Shown here in pieces: positions 1 to 8,027 of a DNA stretch of 64,000 nt. Below the pieces are notes generated by a model. The model ran no database searches. It had not been told where the DNA came from and saw nothing but the letters and a program-made list of their open reading frames with translations. The translations under genes were made by a program, and so were the position numbers. Position 1 is the first letter of the stretch, and every line of letters begins with the position of its first letter. Origin of the DNA: Streptomyces mirabilis (lineage in GTDB: Bacteria; Actinomycetota; Actinomycetes; Streptomycetales; Streptomycetaceae); contig NZ_JBCJKP010000001.1 of NCBI RefSeq assembly GCF_039503195.1, positions 744,001-808,000 on the forward strand, read 5' to 3'.

Positions 1-1
1 C

Positions 2-70
2 CGGTTGCGCGAGGCCTTCACCGAGCCGGGACCACATCTCATCGAGGCGGCGGTGCCGGCGCTGTTCTGA
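2..70 (+). CDS. C-terminal end of a probable thiamine-pyrophosphate enzyme (partial)
   Basis: Only the last 22 codons are in the window, ending at TGA 68-70. The residues EPGPHLIEAAVPALF resemble the C-terminus of acetolactate synthase, benzoylformate decarboxylase and related TPP-dependent enzymes, where a 'PGP.LIE' stretch closes the pyrophosphate-binding domain. This is a family-level guess from a very short tail, and the substrate cannot be told. The gene converges on the ppdK gene with a hairpin between them. Confidence 0.45.
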   Translation, partial: RLREAFTEPGPHLIEAAVPALF

Positions 71-109
71 GCGCGTCCCGACCTTCGGTGACGGGTCGCA
101 GCGCCAAGG

Positions 110-155
110 GCAGCTCGGACGCGGGTCCCGTGCGGGCGACCCGCTCCCGAGCTGC
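110..155. terminator. Bidirectional hairpin terminator
   Basis: Bases 110-118 pair with 147-155 and bases 121-127 pair with 138-144, separated by a 2x2 internal loop, with a 10-nt apical loop. It sits between the stop of the plus-strand partial gene (70) and the stop of the minus-strand ppdK gene (170), so it can serve both. Confidence 0.6.
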
Positions 156-169
156 CGTCGCGGCTCTGC

Positions 170-2857
170 TCACCTGCTGTCGCTGCCCCCGGTGGTGTCC
201 ATGAGGACCGCCCGTCCGGCCTCCAGCCGGGCCGCCGGGATGCGGAACGGCGAGCAGGAGACGTAGTCGAGACCTGCCCGGTGGAAGAAGTGGATGGACT
301 CCGGGTCGCCGCCGTGTTCGCCGCACACCCCCGTCTCCAGGCGGGTGTTGACGCTGCGGCCCGCTTCGACGGCCAGCTCCACCAGTCGGCCGACGCCCTC
401 CTGGTCGATCGTCTCGAACGGCGACACGCTGAAGACGCCCTTCTCCAGGTACAGCGGGAAGAAGGAGGCCTCGGCGTCATCGCGGGACAGGCCCCAGGTG
501 GTCTGGGTCAGGTCGTTGGTGCCGAAGGAGAAGAAGTCCGCGCACTCGGCGATGCGTCCCGCGGTGAGCGCGGCACGCGGCAGCTCGATCATTGTGCCGA
601 TCGGGCAGTCGAGGGTCGTGCCGGTCTCCTCCTGGACCTCGGTGAGGACCCGTTCCGCCTCAGTGCGCGCCAGCCGCAGTTCCTCGACCGTCCCGACCAG
701 CGGGATCATGATCTCGGCGCGCGGCCGGCCGCCGGCCCGCAGCCGCTCGACCACGGCCTCGGCGACCGCCCGCACCTGCATGGCCATCAGACCGGGCACG
801 GCCAGGCCGAGCCGGACGCCGCGCAGGCCGAGCATCGGGTTCTGCTCGTGCATACGCTCGACGGCGGAGAGCAGTTCACGGTCGTGCGGGTCCGGCTGCT
901 CGGCGCGAGCCAGCCGTACGGCCAACTCCGTGCGGTCCGGAAGGAATTCGTGCAGCGGCGGGTCGATGAGCCGGATGGTCACCGGCAGGCCGTCCATCGC
1001 CGTGAGAATGCCGGTGAAGTCCTCGCGCTGGAGGGGCAGCAGGGCTCCCAGGGCCTGCTGGCGGGCACTGTCGTCGCGGGCCAGGATCATCGCCTCGACC
1101 AGCGCCCTGCGCTCACCGAGGAACATGTGCTCGGTACGGCACAGTCCGATGCCCTGCGCGCCCAGACCGCGGGCGCGTACGGCGTCCTCGGGGGTGTCGG
1201 CGTTGGCCCGCACCTCGAGGCGCCGTACGGAATCGGCGTGGCCGAGGGCGCCCAGGACCGCCTCGGTGAGCGGCCCGCTCGCGGTACCGGTCTCCAGTGC
1301 GCGGCCGACGTCGGAGGCGGTCAGGGGGAGTGCGCCGAGGTGGACTGTGCCTGCGGTGCCGTCGACGGAGACGGTGTCGCCTTCGTACACGACCGCGCCC
1401 GATGCCGTGGTGAACCGGCGAGCTGCCGGGTCGACGTTGAGGGCTTCGGCGCCGCAGACGCAGACCTTGCCCATGCCGCGTGCGACGACGGCGGCGTGGC
1501 TGGTCTTGCCGCCCCGGCTGGTCAGGACAGCCTGTGCGGCGATCATGCCGGGGAGGTCGTCGGGAGTGGTCTCCCTGCGGACGAGGACCGTGTCCTCACC
1601 GGTCGCGGCACGTCGTACCGCCTCGGCGGAGTCGAAGACCACGACGCCGACCGCCGCGCCCGGGGAGGCGGGGACGCCCTGGGCGAGCGGCACGTCGGCC
1701 GGGGTGGTGTCGAAGCGGGGGAACATCAGACGGGTCAGGTCGGCGCCGTCGACGCGGACCAGGGACTCGTGCGCGGTGATCGTCCCCTCTTCGCACAGGT
1801 CGTGGGCGATGCGGAACGCGGCCTCGGCGGTACGCTTGCCGATGCGGGTCTGCAGGATCCACAGCTTGTCGCGCTCGACGGTGAACTCGATGTCGCACAG
1901 GTCGCGGTAGTGCCGCTCCAGGGTGCGCAAGTGATCGCTGAGCTGAACGTACGCGCGCGGGTTGAGCCGCTTCAGCTCGACCAGCGGCAGGGCGTCACGA
2001 ACGCCCGCCACGACGTCCTCGCCCTGCGCGTCGGGCAGGTAGTCGCCGTACATCCCGCGTTCGCCGGTGGCGGGGTCACGGGTGAAGGTGACGCCGGTGC
2101 CGGAGTCGGGGCCGAGGTTGCCGAAGACCATCGCCTGGACGTTGACCGCGGTGCCGAGGTCCTCGGAGATGTGTTCGCGGCGGCGGTAGACGCGGGCACG
2201 TTCGCCGTTCCAGGAGTCGAAGACCGCGCGGATGGCGCGGGCCAGCTGCTCTGCCGGGTCCTGCGGGAAGTCCTCGCCGGTCTCCTTGCGGATGATGGCC
2301 TTGAACTCCTCCGTGATCAGGGCGAGTTCAGCGGTGTCGAGGTCGTGGTCGCCAGCCACCTCGCGCCGTGCCTTGTGTTCGGCGATGGCCTGCTCGAACA
2401 GGTCGCCGTCCACACCCATCACGGTGTGGCCGAACATCTGGATGAGCCGCCGGTAGGAGTCCCACGCGAACCGCTCCTGTCCGGAGGCCTTGGCGAGTCC
2501 GGTGACGGACCGGTCGTTGAGTCCGATGTCGAGGATGGTCTCCATCATTCCGGGCATGGAGAAGCGGGCGCCCGAGCGCACGGACACCAGCAGCGGATCG
2601 TCGGGCGCGCCGAGGGTCCGGCCCATGGCCCGTTCCAGTCCGGCCAGCGCGCGGGCCGCCTCGACGCTCAGCTCGGGCGGCTCCTCGCCCGACTCCAAGT
2701 AGACCTTGCAGGCCTCGGTGGTGACGGTGAAGCCGGGCGGCACCGGCAGCCCGAGCCGGGTCATCTCGGCCAGTCCGGCTCCCTTGCCGCCCAGCAGGGC
2801 GGCCATCTCCCGGCTGCCTTCGGCGAACTCGTACACGTATTTGGTCGGCGCAGTCAT
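170..2857 (-). CDS. ppdK: Pyruvate, phosphate dikinase
   Basis: The 895-residue product is full length for the family. It interconverts pyruvate, ATP and phosphate with phosphoenolpyruvate, AMP and pyrophosphate in the cytoplasm. The N-terminal nucleotide-binding domain starts with GGKGAGLAEM near residue 24. The central phosphohistidine domain carries SRGGKTSHAAVVARG with the catalytic histidine at residue 454, one position from the classical His455. The C-terminal PEP/pyruvate TIM barrel contains CRTEHMF, SFGTNDLTQ and a GVCGEHGGDP motif. The ATG at 2857 lies 15 nt after the stop of the upstream USP gene, so the two are probably co-transcribed. A PPDK next to a USP is also found in the S. 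coelicolor OsdR regulon, where PPDK is thought to help pyrophosphate-linked energy metabolism at low oxygen. That role is inferred here. Confidence 0.96.
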   Translation of the reverse strand: MTAPTKYVYEFAEGSREMAALLGGKGAGLAEMTRLGLPVPPGFTVTTEACKVYLESGEEPPELSVEAARALAGLERAMGRTLGAPDDPLLVSVRSGARFSMPGMMETILDIGLNDRSVTGLAKASGQERFAWDSYRRLIQMFGHTVMGVDGDLFEQAIAEHKARREVAGDHDLDTAELALITEEFKAIIRKETGEDFPQDPAEQLARAIRAVFDSWNGERARVYRRREHISEDLGTAVNVQAMVFGNLGPDSGTGVTFTRDPATGERGMYGDYLPDAQGEDVVAGVRDALPLVELKRLNPRAYVQLSDHLRTLERHYRDLCDIEFTVERDKLWILQTRIGKRTAEAAFRIAHDLCEEGTITAHESLVRVDGADLTRLMFPRFDTTPADVPLAQGVPASPGAAVGVVVFDSAEAVRRAATGEDTVLVRRETTPDDLPGMIAAQAVLTSRGGKTSHAAVVARGMGKVCVCGAEALNVDPAARRFTTASGAVVYEGDTVSVDGTAGTVHLGALPLTASDVGRALETGTASGPLTEAVLGALGHADSVRRLEVRANADTPEDAVRARGLGAQGIGLCRTEHMFLGERRALVEAMILARDDSARQQALGALLPLQREDFTGILTAMDGLPVTIRLIDPPLHEFLPDRTELAVRLARAEQPDPHDRELLSAVERMHEQNPMLGLRGVRLGLAVPGLMAMQVRAVAEAVVERLRAGGRPRAEIMIPLVGTVEELRLARTEAERVLTEVQEETGTTLDCPIGTMIELPRAALTAGRIAECADFFSFGTNDLTQTTWGLSRDDAEASFFPLYLEKGVFSVSPFETIDQEGVGRLVELAVEAGRSVNTRLETGVCGEHGGDPESIHFFHRAGLDYVSCSPFRIPAARLEAGRAVLMDTTGGSDSR

Positions 2858-2872
2858 CAGGACTCGGGCCTC

Positions 2873-3784
2873 TCACTCGTGGGGTACGACGGCCACGGGG
2901 CAGCCGACGTGATGGATGGCGGTATGCGTGACGGGGCCGATGCGCGGACCCACCGACCGGTCGGTGAGGTGCCGGCCGACCACCAGGAGGCCCGCCCCGG
3001 AGGCGGCCCGCAGCAGCGCGGACCGGGCTCGGCCCTCCGTGACCGTCTCGGTGACCTCGACGCCGGGGTACTTGTCGAGCCACACCTGGAGTACGGCGGA
3101 CAGGAAGCCGTGCCATTCCTCGGCTCGCTGCGGTCCGTTCACCAGGCCGATCTCGCCGGGGCCGAGCCCCAGCGGGGACGGTGGCTGCCACGCGTGGACC
3201 ACACGGAGCCGCGCGCCGCGGAGCCGGGCCGCCTCGAAGGCGAACTCGATCACCGCGTCGCAGGGATCGCCCAGGTCGACGCCCAGGACCACATCCCGGT
3301 GGCCGGTCCGGGTGGAGGTGGCGCCGTCGTCCGCCGGAAGGTGCTCGTCGGAGACTTCCTCGTCCGCCCGGACAAGGACGACGGGGCATGGGGCACGGGC
3401 CACGACGCCCTGCGCGACCGAGCCCATCAGGAACCCGGTGAAGCCGCTCAGACCGCGTGAGCCCAGCACCATCAGCTCGGCCTCCTGGGCCGTCTTCAGC
3501 AGGGCAGCGGTCGCGGGACCCTCCACCTGCTCGTCGTACAGGTGGACATCGGGGGCGGCCGACCGCACCCGCTCCTCCGCCTGCCGCAGGACCCGCCGCG
3601 CCTGATGCCGCTGGGCGGCCGTGACGGGTTCGCCGTCCTCCTGGCGCGGATGCCAGTTCCAGACGTGCGTCAGCCGCAACGGCAGATCGCGGCGTGCCGC
3701 CTCATGGGCGGCCCACTCAGCGGCGGCGAGACTCTCGGCGGAGCCGTCGACTCCCGCGATGACGGGCGGAAGCATGATCCGCAC
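2873..3784 (-). CDS. Universal stress protein, two UspA domains
   Basis: The 303-residue protein has two tandem UspA domains, about residues 5-140 and 155-300. Domain 1 starts with VIAGVDGS and ends with the ATP-binding G-2x-G-9x-G-S signature in GSRGLSGFTGFLMGSVAQGV. Domain 2 starts with VVLGVDLGDP and ends with VVGRHL, IGPVTHTAIHH and CPVAVVPHE, and lacks the complete second glycine signature. It is cytoplasmic and probably binds ATP. It is the first gene of a two-gene unit with ppdK. A dormancy-type box lies about 80 bp upstream at 3866-3879. It is one of six USP loci in the window. Confidence 0.93.
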   Translation of the reverse strand: MRIMLPPVIAGVDGSAESLAAAEWAAHEAARRDLPLRLTHVWNWHPRQEDGEPVTAAQRHQARRVLRQAEERVRSAAPDVHLYDEQVEGPATAALLKTAQEAELMVLGSRGLSGFTGFLMGSVAQGVVARAPCPVVLVRADEEVSDEHLPADDGATSTRTGHRDVVLGVDLGDPCDAVIEFAFEAARLRGARLRVVHAWQPPSPLGLGPGEIGLVNGPQRAEEWHGFLSAVLQVWLDKYPGVEVTETVTEGRARSALLRAASGAGLLVVGRHLTDRSVGPRIGPVTHTAIHHVGCPVAVVPHE

Positions 3785-3865
3785 CTCCTGCGCTCGGTCT
3801 GCTCCTCCCTGCCAGCGTCGCCCCGCGATCTACCCGCAGGTATGGGCCGCCAGGTCTGCACCCGA

Positions 3866-3879
3866 GGTCCGTTCGGCCC
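3866..3879. promoter_or_regulatory. OsdR/DevR-like box between divergent USP genes
   Basis: The sequence GGTCCGTTCGGCCC matches the recurrent motif of this window (close to GGGCCGGTCGGCCC). It lies about 82 bp upstream of the minus-strand USP start and 62 bp upstream of the broken plus-strand USP, so it could control both. Assignment to an OsdR/DevR-type response regulator is inferred from motif shape and gene context. Confidence 0.45.
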
Positions 3880-3941
3880 CAGCGCTCACCCGCCTCGCAC
3901 AGTCGGGGTGGAGAGGCCACGGACCTGGAACGCGGCACACC

Positions 3942-4743
3942 ATGGAACGAGTGATCACCGCCGGAGTCGACCGGTCGGCACGCGGCCGTGCGGCCGCGGA
4001 CCGGGCCGCGCCCGAGGCGCTGCGGCACAGGCTGCCCCTGCGGGCGGTGTATGTGGCACCGCCGGAGAACCTGGGCCCGGTGGAGCGGCCCTACCGCCCG
4101 GACGGTCACCAACAGGTGGCGTACCACGTGGTCGCCGAACTCACTGGCTGGCACCAGTCGTTGACGGTCCGGGCCGTGAGCCTCGCCGGCGCGCCCGTCC
4201 CCGAGCTGCGGGCGGCGAGCGCGCGCGGAACTGGTCGTCCTCGGCCTGCGCGGCGAGGGTCAGCACCCAGGCGCTCCTGGGCTCGGCCGCAGCGGCCCTG
4301 GTCACCGGATGCGCCGGGCCGCTGGTGCCAGTACCCGGGACCCTCGCGGGGCCGGATGCACCGGGCCACATCGATGCCGTGACCGTGGGTGTCGACGCCC
4401 GGGACCCGGCGGGCGGCGCGCCCGGCTTCGCCTTCGAGGCAGCCCGGCCGCACGGCGTACACCTGGGCGCTGCCGGTGGGCGCAGCCGAGTCGCCCTTCC
4501 CGGTGCCGGAGAAGGACCGCGCCGCCTGGGAGGACCACGAGGTGGCCCTGCTGTCCGACGCGCCGCGGCCATGGCGCGCGAAGTACGTGGCCGTCGATGT
4601 CCGGGCGGACGCGCTGCTGTTCCCCGGGCCGAGGCCCTGGCCCACGCCTCGGAGACCTCCGGGTGGGTGGTGGTCGGCCGACACACCGCCCTGGCCCTCC
4701 TGGAGCACGCGCGATGCCCGGTCGCGGTCGTGCGGCCCAGGCC
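3942..4743 (+). pseudogene. Universal stress protein pseudogene, several frameshifts
   Basis: An ATG at 3942 opens a typical USP start (VITAGVDRSARGRAAADRA), but the homology then jumps between two reading frames at least three times. LLGSAAAALVTGCAGPLVPV and FAFEAARPHGVHL are in a second frame. ALPVGAAESPFPVPEKD and DHEVALLSDAPRPWRAKY return to the first. EALAHASETSGWVVVGRH and HARCPVAVVRP are in the second again. Together they cover two UspA domains, so a full-length two-domain USP has decayed. Its last frame runs without a stop into the hydrogenase protease gene. A low-quality assembly could give the same picture, but four switches argue for real decay. Confidence 0.8.
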
Positions 4744-4749
4744 GGGGCC

Positions 4750-4785
4750 AGGCGTATCGGCCCTGGGCGATGGGTCGTTCGGCCC
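4750..4785 (+). promoter_or_regulatory. Two OsdR/DevR-like boxes before the hydrogenase operon
   Basis: AGGCGTATCGGCCCT at 4750 is a weak copy, and GGGTCGTTCGGCCC at 4772-4785 is a good copy of the recurrent dormancy motif. The second ends 37 bp upstream of the maturation protease ATG at 4823, so it is well placed to activate the front of the hydrogenase operon. Function is inferred. Confidence 0.42.
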
Positions 4786-4822
4786 CTGTGGGATCGAACG
4801 ACGCCGGCGCACGGTGAGAGGT

Positions 4823-5329
4823 ATGAGGACGCGTACGCGCTTCGCCGTCATCGGCGTCGGGAACGAGTTCCGGCGCGACGACGGCGTGGGCTGGGCCGTG
4901 GTCGAACGGCTCCGGAAGCGGGCCGGCGACGGGCCTCTCCCGTCGGACACCGTGTTCGCGACCTGCGACGGTGACCCCGGCCGGCTGATCGGGCTGTGGG
5001 AACGCGCCGCGCTCGCCGTGGTCGTCGACGCGGCCCACGCGCACCCGGGTGCCCCCGGCCGCGTCCACCGGCTCGAACTGCATGCCGGACTCCTCGACCG
5101 GCCGCGGACCACGAGTTCGCACGGGCTGGGACTCGGCGAGGCCGTCGAACTGGCCCGGGTTCTCGGACTCCTGCCGGACCACCTGGTGGTGTACGCGGTG
5201 GAGGGCGCCGACGGTTCGTTCGGCACCGGTCTCTCCCCCGCTGTCGCGGCCGCCGTGGATCCGCTCGTGACGGCCGTCGAGGACGAACTTGCACGGCACC
5301 GGGACGCGATCAGCGGGGGGCGGTCATGA
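4823..5329 (+). CDS. Hydrogenase maturation protease (HyaD/HoxW family)
   Basis: The 168-residue product belongs to the peptidase A31 family, which clips the C-terminal extension from the [NiFe] hydrogenase large subunit once nickel is in place. GVGNEFRRDDGVGWAVVERL (residues 11-30) is the family's N-terminal nucleotide-like fold, with the metal-binding acid in the NEFRRDD stretch. VVVDAAHA is the second acidic motif, and TSSHGLGLGEAVELA matches the conserved histidine region. The ATG at 4823 was chosen because homology starts there and the broken USP lies upstream. The stop overlaps the hypF start as ATGA. Its natural substrate should be the HydA subunit encoded 6 kb downstream. Confidence 0.9.
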   Translation: MRTRTRFAVIGVGNEFRRDDGVGWAVVERLRKRAGDGPLPSDTVFATCDGDPGRLIGLWERAALAVVVDAAHAHPGAPGRVHRLELHAGLLDRPRTTSSHGLGLGEAVELARVLGLLPDHLVVYAVEGADGSFGTGLSPAVAAAVDPLVTAVEDELARHRDAISGGRS

Positions 5330-7614
5330 TGATGCGGCAATTCCGTGTGTACGGCACCGTCCAGGGCGTCGGCTTCCGCCCGTTCGTCTATCGGACGGCC
5401 GCCGAGCTCGGCCTGGACGGCTGGGTGGCCAACGTCGACGGTCATGTGGAGGGCGAGGTCGCCGGACCGCCCCCCGCCATCGACGAGTTCGCGGCCCGGC
5501 TGCAAGCCGGCGCACCCGTCCTGGCCCGGGTACGCCGGGTCCAACTGGCCGACAGCACACGGCAGTCGGCGTACCGCCCGGGCTTCCACGTGCGGCACAG
5601 CGCGCCCGCACCCGCCGATCGCACGGGACGCGAGGTCCCATCCGACGCGGCGATCTGTGAGGCCTGTCTGCACGAACTGCGCGATCCCGCGGACCGGCGC
5701 CACCGCTACCCGTTCATCAACTGCACGGACTGCGGGCCGCGAGCCACGATCGTCGAGGACCTGCCGTACGACCGGATCCGCACGACTATGAGGCGGTTCC
5801 CGCTGTGCGCGGACTGCGCGGCCGAGTACGCCGACCCGGCCGACCGGCGCTTCCACGCCGAGCCCATCGCGTGTCCCGCCTGCGGACCGGAGTTGGCCTG
5901 GGAGGAACTCCGCGGCGAGGCGGCCCTGCAAGCCGCGGTCAAGACCGTCGTAGGGGGCGGGATCGTCGCGTTGAAGGGACTCGGCGGCTACCAACTGGTG
6001 TGCGACGCGGGCGATCCGACGGCCGTGTCTGAGCTGCGGCGCCGCAAGCGCCGCCCGACGAAACCGTTCGCCGTGATGGTCCGCGACCTCGGCACGGCGG
6101 CCCGGCTGGCCCAGATCGGCGCCACCGAGCGAGGCATCCTGACATCTCCGGAGCGCCCGGTGATGCTGCTCGCCCGGCGCCCGTGGCACGGCCCGGCCCC
6201 GCTCGCGCCCGAGGTTCATCCCGGCGTGCGCCGGATCGGCCTGTTCCTGCCCACCACCGGCCTTCACCACCTCCTGCTCGACGAGCTGGTCCGGCCGCTC
6301 GTGGTCACCAGCGGCAACCTCGGCGACGAGCCCATCACCATCGAGGACGCGGAGGCCCGGCGCGTCCTGGCGGGCGTCGCGGACGGCTTCCTCACGCACG
6401 ACCGACCGATCCACTCCCGCTACGACGACTCCGTGGTGCAGTGCACCGGCCGGACCCGGATCACGGTCCGCCGGGCACGCGGGCTGGCCCCGGCCCCGCT
6501 GCCCCTCCGCGTACACGAACCGGTCGCCGGGGCCGGCGCCCAGCTGAAGCACACGTTCACGCTGGCCGCCGACGGCCGGGCCCATCTGGGGCCGCACACG
6601 GGCGACTTGGCGAATGTGGCGACCCACGACGCGTTCCGGACGTCGTACGACCAACTCAAACGACTCACGGGCATCGAGCCGGTGGCCCTGGCGCACGACC
6701 TGCACCCCGGCTATCTGTCCACGCAGTGGGCACAGGAGCAGCGGCTGCACAGCATCCCGGTGCAGCACCATCACGCGCACGTGGCCGCGTGCGCGGCCGA
6801 ACACGGGGTGCGGGGCCGGTTCCTCGGGGTCGCCTACGACGGTCTCGGGCTGGGCGACGACGGCACGCTGTGGGGTGGCGAGATCCTCGTCGCCGACCTG
6901 AGCGGCTACCGCCGCGTGGGCAGGTTCGCGACCGCGCCCCTGCCCGGCGGCGACGCGGCGGTACGCCATCCGTCCCGTACGGCCCTCGGCCGCCTGCTCG
7001 GCGGTGAAACGCTGGGTTTCCCTCGCCCGTACCCGTGGCTCACCCGGTCCTTCAGGGACCGGCTCGATCCGGCCGAAGTGGCCATCGTGCGCGCCATGAT
7101 CGCCCGGGACGTCAACTGCCCGCGCGCGTCCAGCGCCGGACGGCTCTTCGACACAGTCGCGGCCTTGCTCGGCCTCGCCGACCGGGTCAGCTACGAGGGC
7201 GAGGCGGCCGTCCTGCTCGAAGCCGCGGCGGGCGACGAGCACGCCGTCCCGCTCGCCCACCGTGTCGTACGGGCGCAGGGCCTGTGGGTGTACGATCCCG
7301 CGCCCACCCTCGCCGACCTGCTGGAACGGCAGGCGGACGGGGAGCCCGCGGCCCGGCTGGCCGCCGCCTTCCATGTGACGCTCGGGCTGGTCACCGCGGA
7401 GCTGGTCGCACGGGCGGTGGCCGAAGGCGCGCCGCACACGGTGTGCCTCGGCGGCGGCTGCTTCGTCAACCGGCGGCTGCTGACCGAGGTGAAGCGCCGA
7501 CTGCACGCGCAGGGACTGCGGGTGCTGGTCGGCGGTCACGTTCCGGTCGGGGACGGCGGAATCAGCTACGGCCAGGCGGCGGTCGCGGCCGCGCGGTTGG
7601 CCGGGGAGAGGTGA
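5326..7614 (+). CDS. hypF: Carbamoyltransferase HypF
   Basis: HypF (762 residues) uses carbamoyl phosphate and ATP to load a carbamoyl group onto HypE, the source of the cyanide ligands of the [NiFe] site. The domains are in the usual order. The acylphosphatase domain (about 1-90) has VQGVGFRPFVYR. Two zinc fingers (about 105-190) have CEACLHEL, CTDCGPRA, CADCAAEY and CPACGPEL. The YrdC domain (about 200-385) has KGLGGYQLVCDA and KRRPTKPFAVM. The Kae1-like domain (about 390-762) has HDLHPGYLSTQW, QHHHAHVAACAAEHG and GVAYDGLGLGDDGTLWGGE. The ATG at 5326 overlaps the preceding stop. hypC follows after 6 nt. Confidence 0.97.
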   Translation: MMMRQFRVYGTVQGVGFRPFVYRTAAELGLDGWVANVDGHVEGEVAGPPPAIDEFAARLQAGAPVLARVRRVQLADSTRQSAYRPGFHVRHSAPAPADRTGREVPSDAAICEACLHELRDPADRRHRYPFINCTDCGPRATIVEDLPYDRIRTTMRRFPLCADCAAEYADPADRRFHAEPIACPACGPELAWEELRGEAALQAAVKTVVGGGIVALKGLGGYQLVCDAGDPTAVSELRRRKRRPTKPFAVMVRDLGTAARLAQIGATERGILTSPERPVMLLARRPWHGPAPLAPEVHPGVRRIGLFLPTTGLHHLLLDELVRPLVVTSGNLGDEPITIEDAEARRVLAGVADGFLTHDRPIHSRYDDSVVQCTGRTRITVRRARGLAPAPLPLRVHEPVAGAGAQLKHTFTLAADGRAHLGPHTGDLANVATHDAFRTSYDQLKRLTGIEPVALAHDLHPGYLSTQWAQEQRLHSIPVQHHHAHVAACAAEHGVRGRFLGVAYDGLGLGDDGTLWGGEILVADLSGYRRVGRFATAPLPGGDAAVRHPSRTALGRLLGGETLGFPRPYPWLTRSFRDRLDPAEVAIVRAMIARDVNCPRASSAGRLFDTVAALLGLADRVSYEGEAAVLLEAAAGDEHAVPLAHRVVRAQGLWVYDPAPTLADLLERQADGEPAARLAAAFHVTLGLVTAELVARAVAEGAPHTVCLGGGCFVNRRLLTEVKRRLHAQGLRVLVGGHVPVGDGGISYGQAAVAAARLAGER

Positions 7615-7620
7615 ACACGC

Positions 7621-7878
7621 ATGTGCCTGGGCATCCCGGGACGGATCCTGGAAATCCACGACGACGCCGGACTGCGCATGTCCACGGTCGACTTCGGCGG
7701 CATCCGGCGCGAGGTCTGCCTCAGCTGCACGCCCGAGGCGGACGTCGGGTCGTACGTCATCGTGCACGTCGGTTTCGCGATCACCCAGGTCGATGAGGCG
7801 GAGGCACGGCGCACGCTCGACGTCCTGCGGGCGATGGCGGGCGCGGTCGAGGGCGAGTTGGGCGAGCCCCTTACCTGA
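7621..7878 (+). CDS. hypC: Hydrogenase assembly chaperone HypC
   Basis: The 85-residue protein starts MCLGIPGRI, the invariant HypC/HupF start whose Cys2 is essential. HypC carries the Fe(CN)2CO unit with HypD and holds the hydrogenase large-subunit precursor. VDFGGIRREVCLSCTPEA and VGSYVIVHVGFAITQVDE are the conserved beta-barrel core. A 149-nt gap with three regulatory boxes separates it from hydB, so the operon may have an internal promoter there. Confidence 0.96.
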   Translation: MCLGIPGRILEIHDDAGLRMSTVDFGGIRREVCLSCTPEADVGSYVIVHVGFAITQVDEAEARRTLDVLRAMAGAVEGELGEPLT

Positions 7879-7886
7879 CGGTTCGC

Positions 7887-7941
7887 GGGCCGGTCGGCCC
7901 CCAAGGACCGCTCGGCCCGGCCGCGAAGGGCCGGTCGGCCC
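7887..7941 (+). promoter_or_regulatory. Cluster of three OsdR/DevR-like boxes before hydB
   Basis: Three copies of the recurrent motif lie in tandem: GGGCCGGTCGGCCC at 7887-7900, GGACCGCTCGGCCC at 7905-7918 and GGGCCGGTCGGCCC at 7928-7941. The first and third are identical. The starts are 18 and 23 bp apart, near two helical turns, which suits cooperative binding. The group ends 86 bp before the hydB ATG. An internal promoter for the hydrogenase structural genes is inferred. Confidence 0.55.
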
Positions 7942-8027
7942 CTCCCCCGGACCCGGCCGAGGGCCGAACCTGGCGGTGGAGGAACACGCAGCCGCCTCGG
8001 ACGAACCCCTGGACTGGGAGGACCGAC

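Noticed and set aside
281..3460. A 1059-codon open frame on the plus strand opposite ppdK and the USP gene
   Set aside because: It is the antisense of two certain genes, has no domain, and its Arg/Gly/Gln-rich composition is the usual GC-driven shadow.
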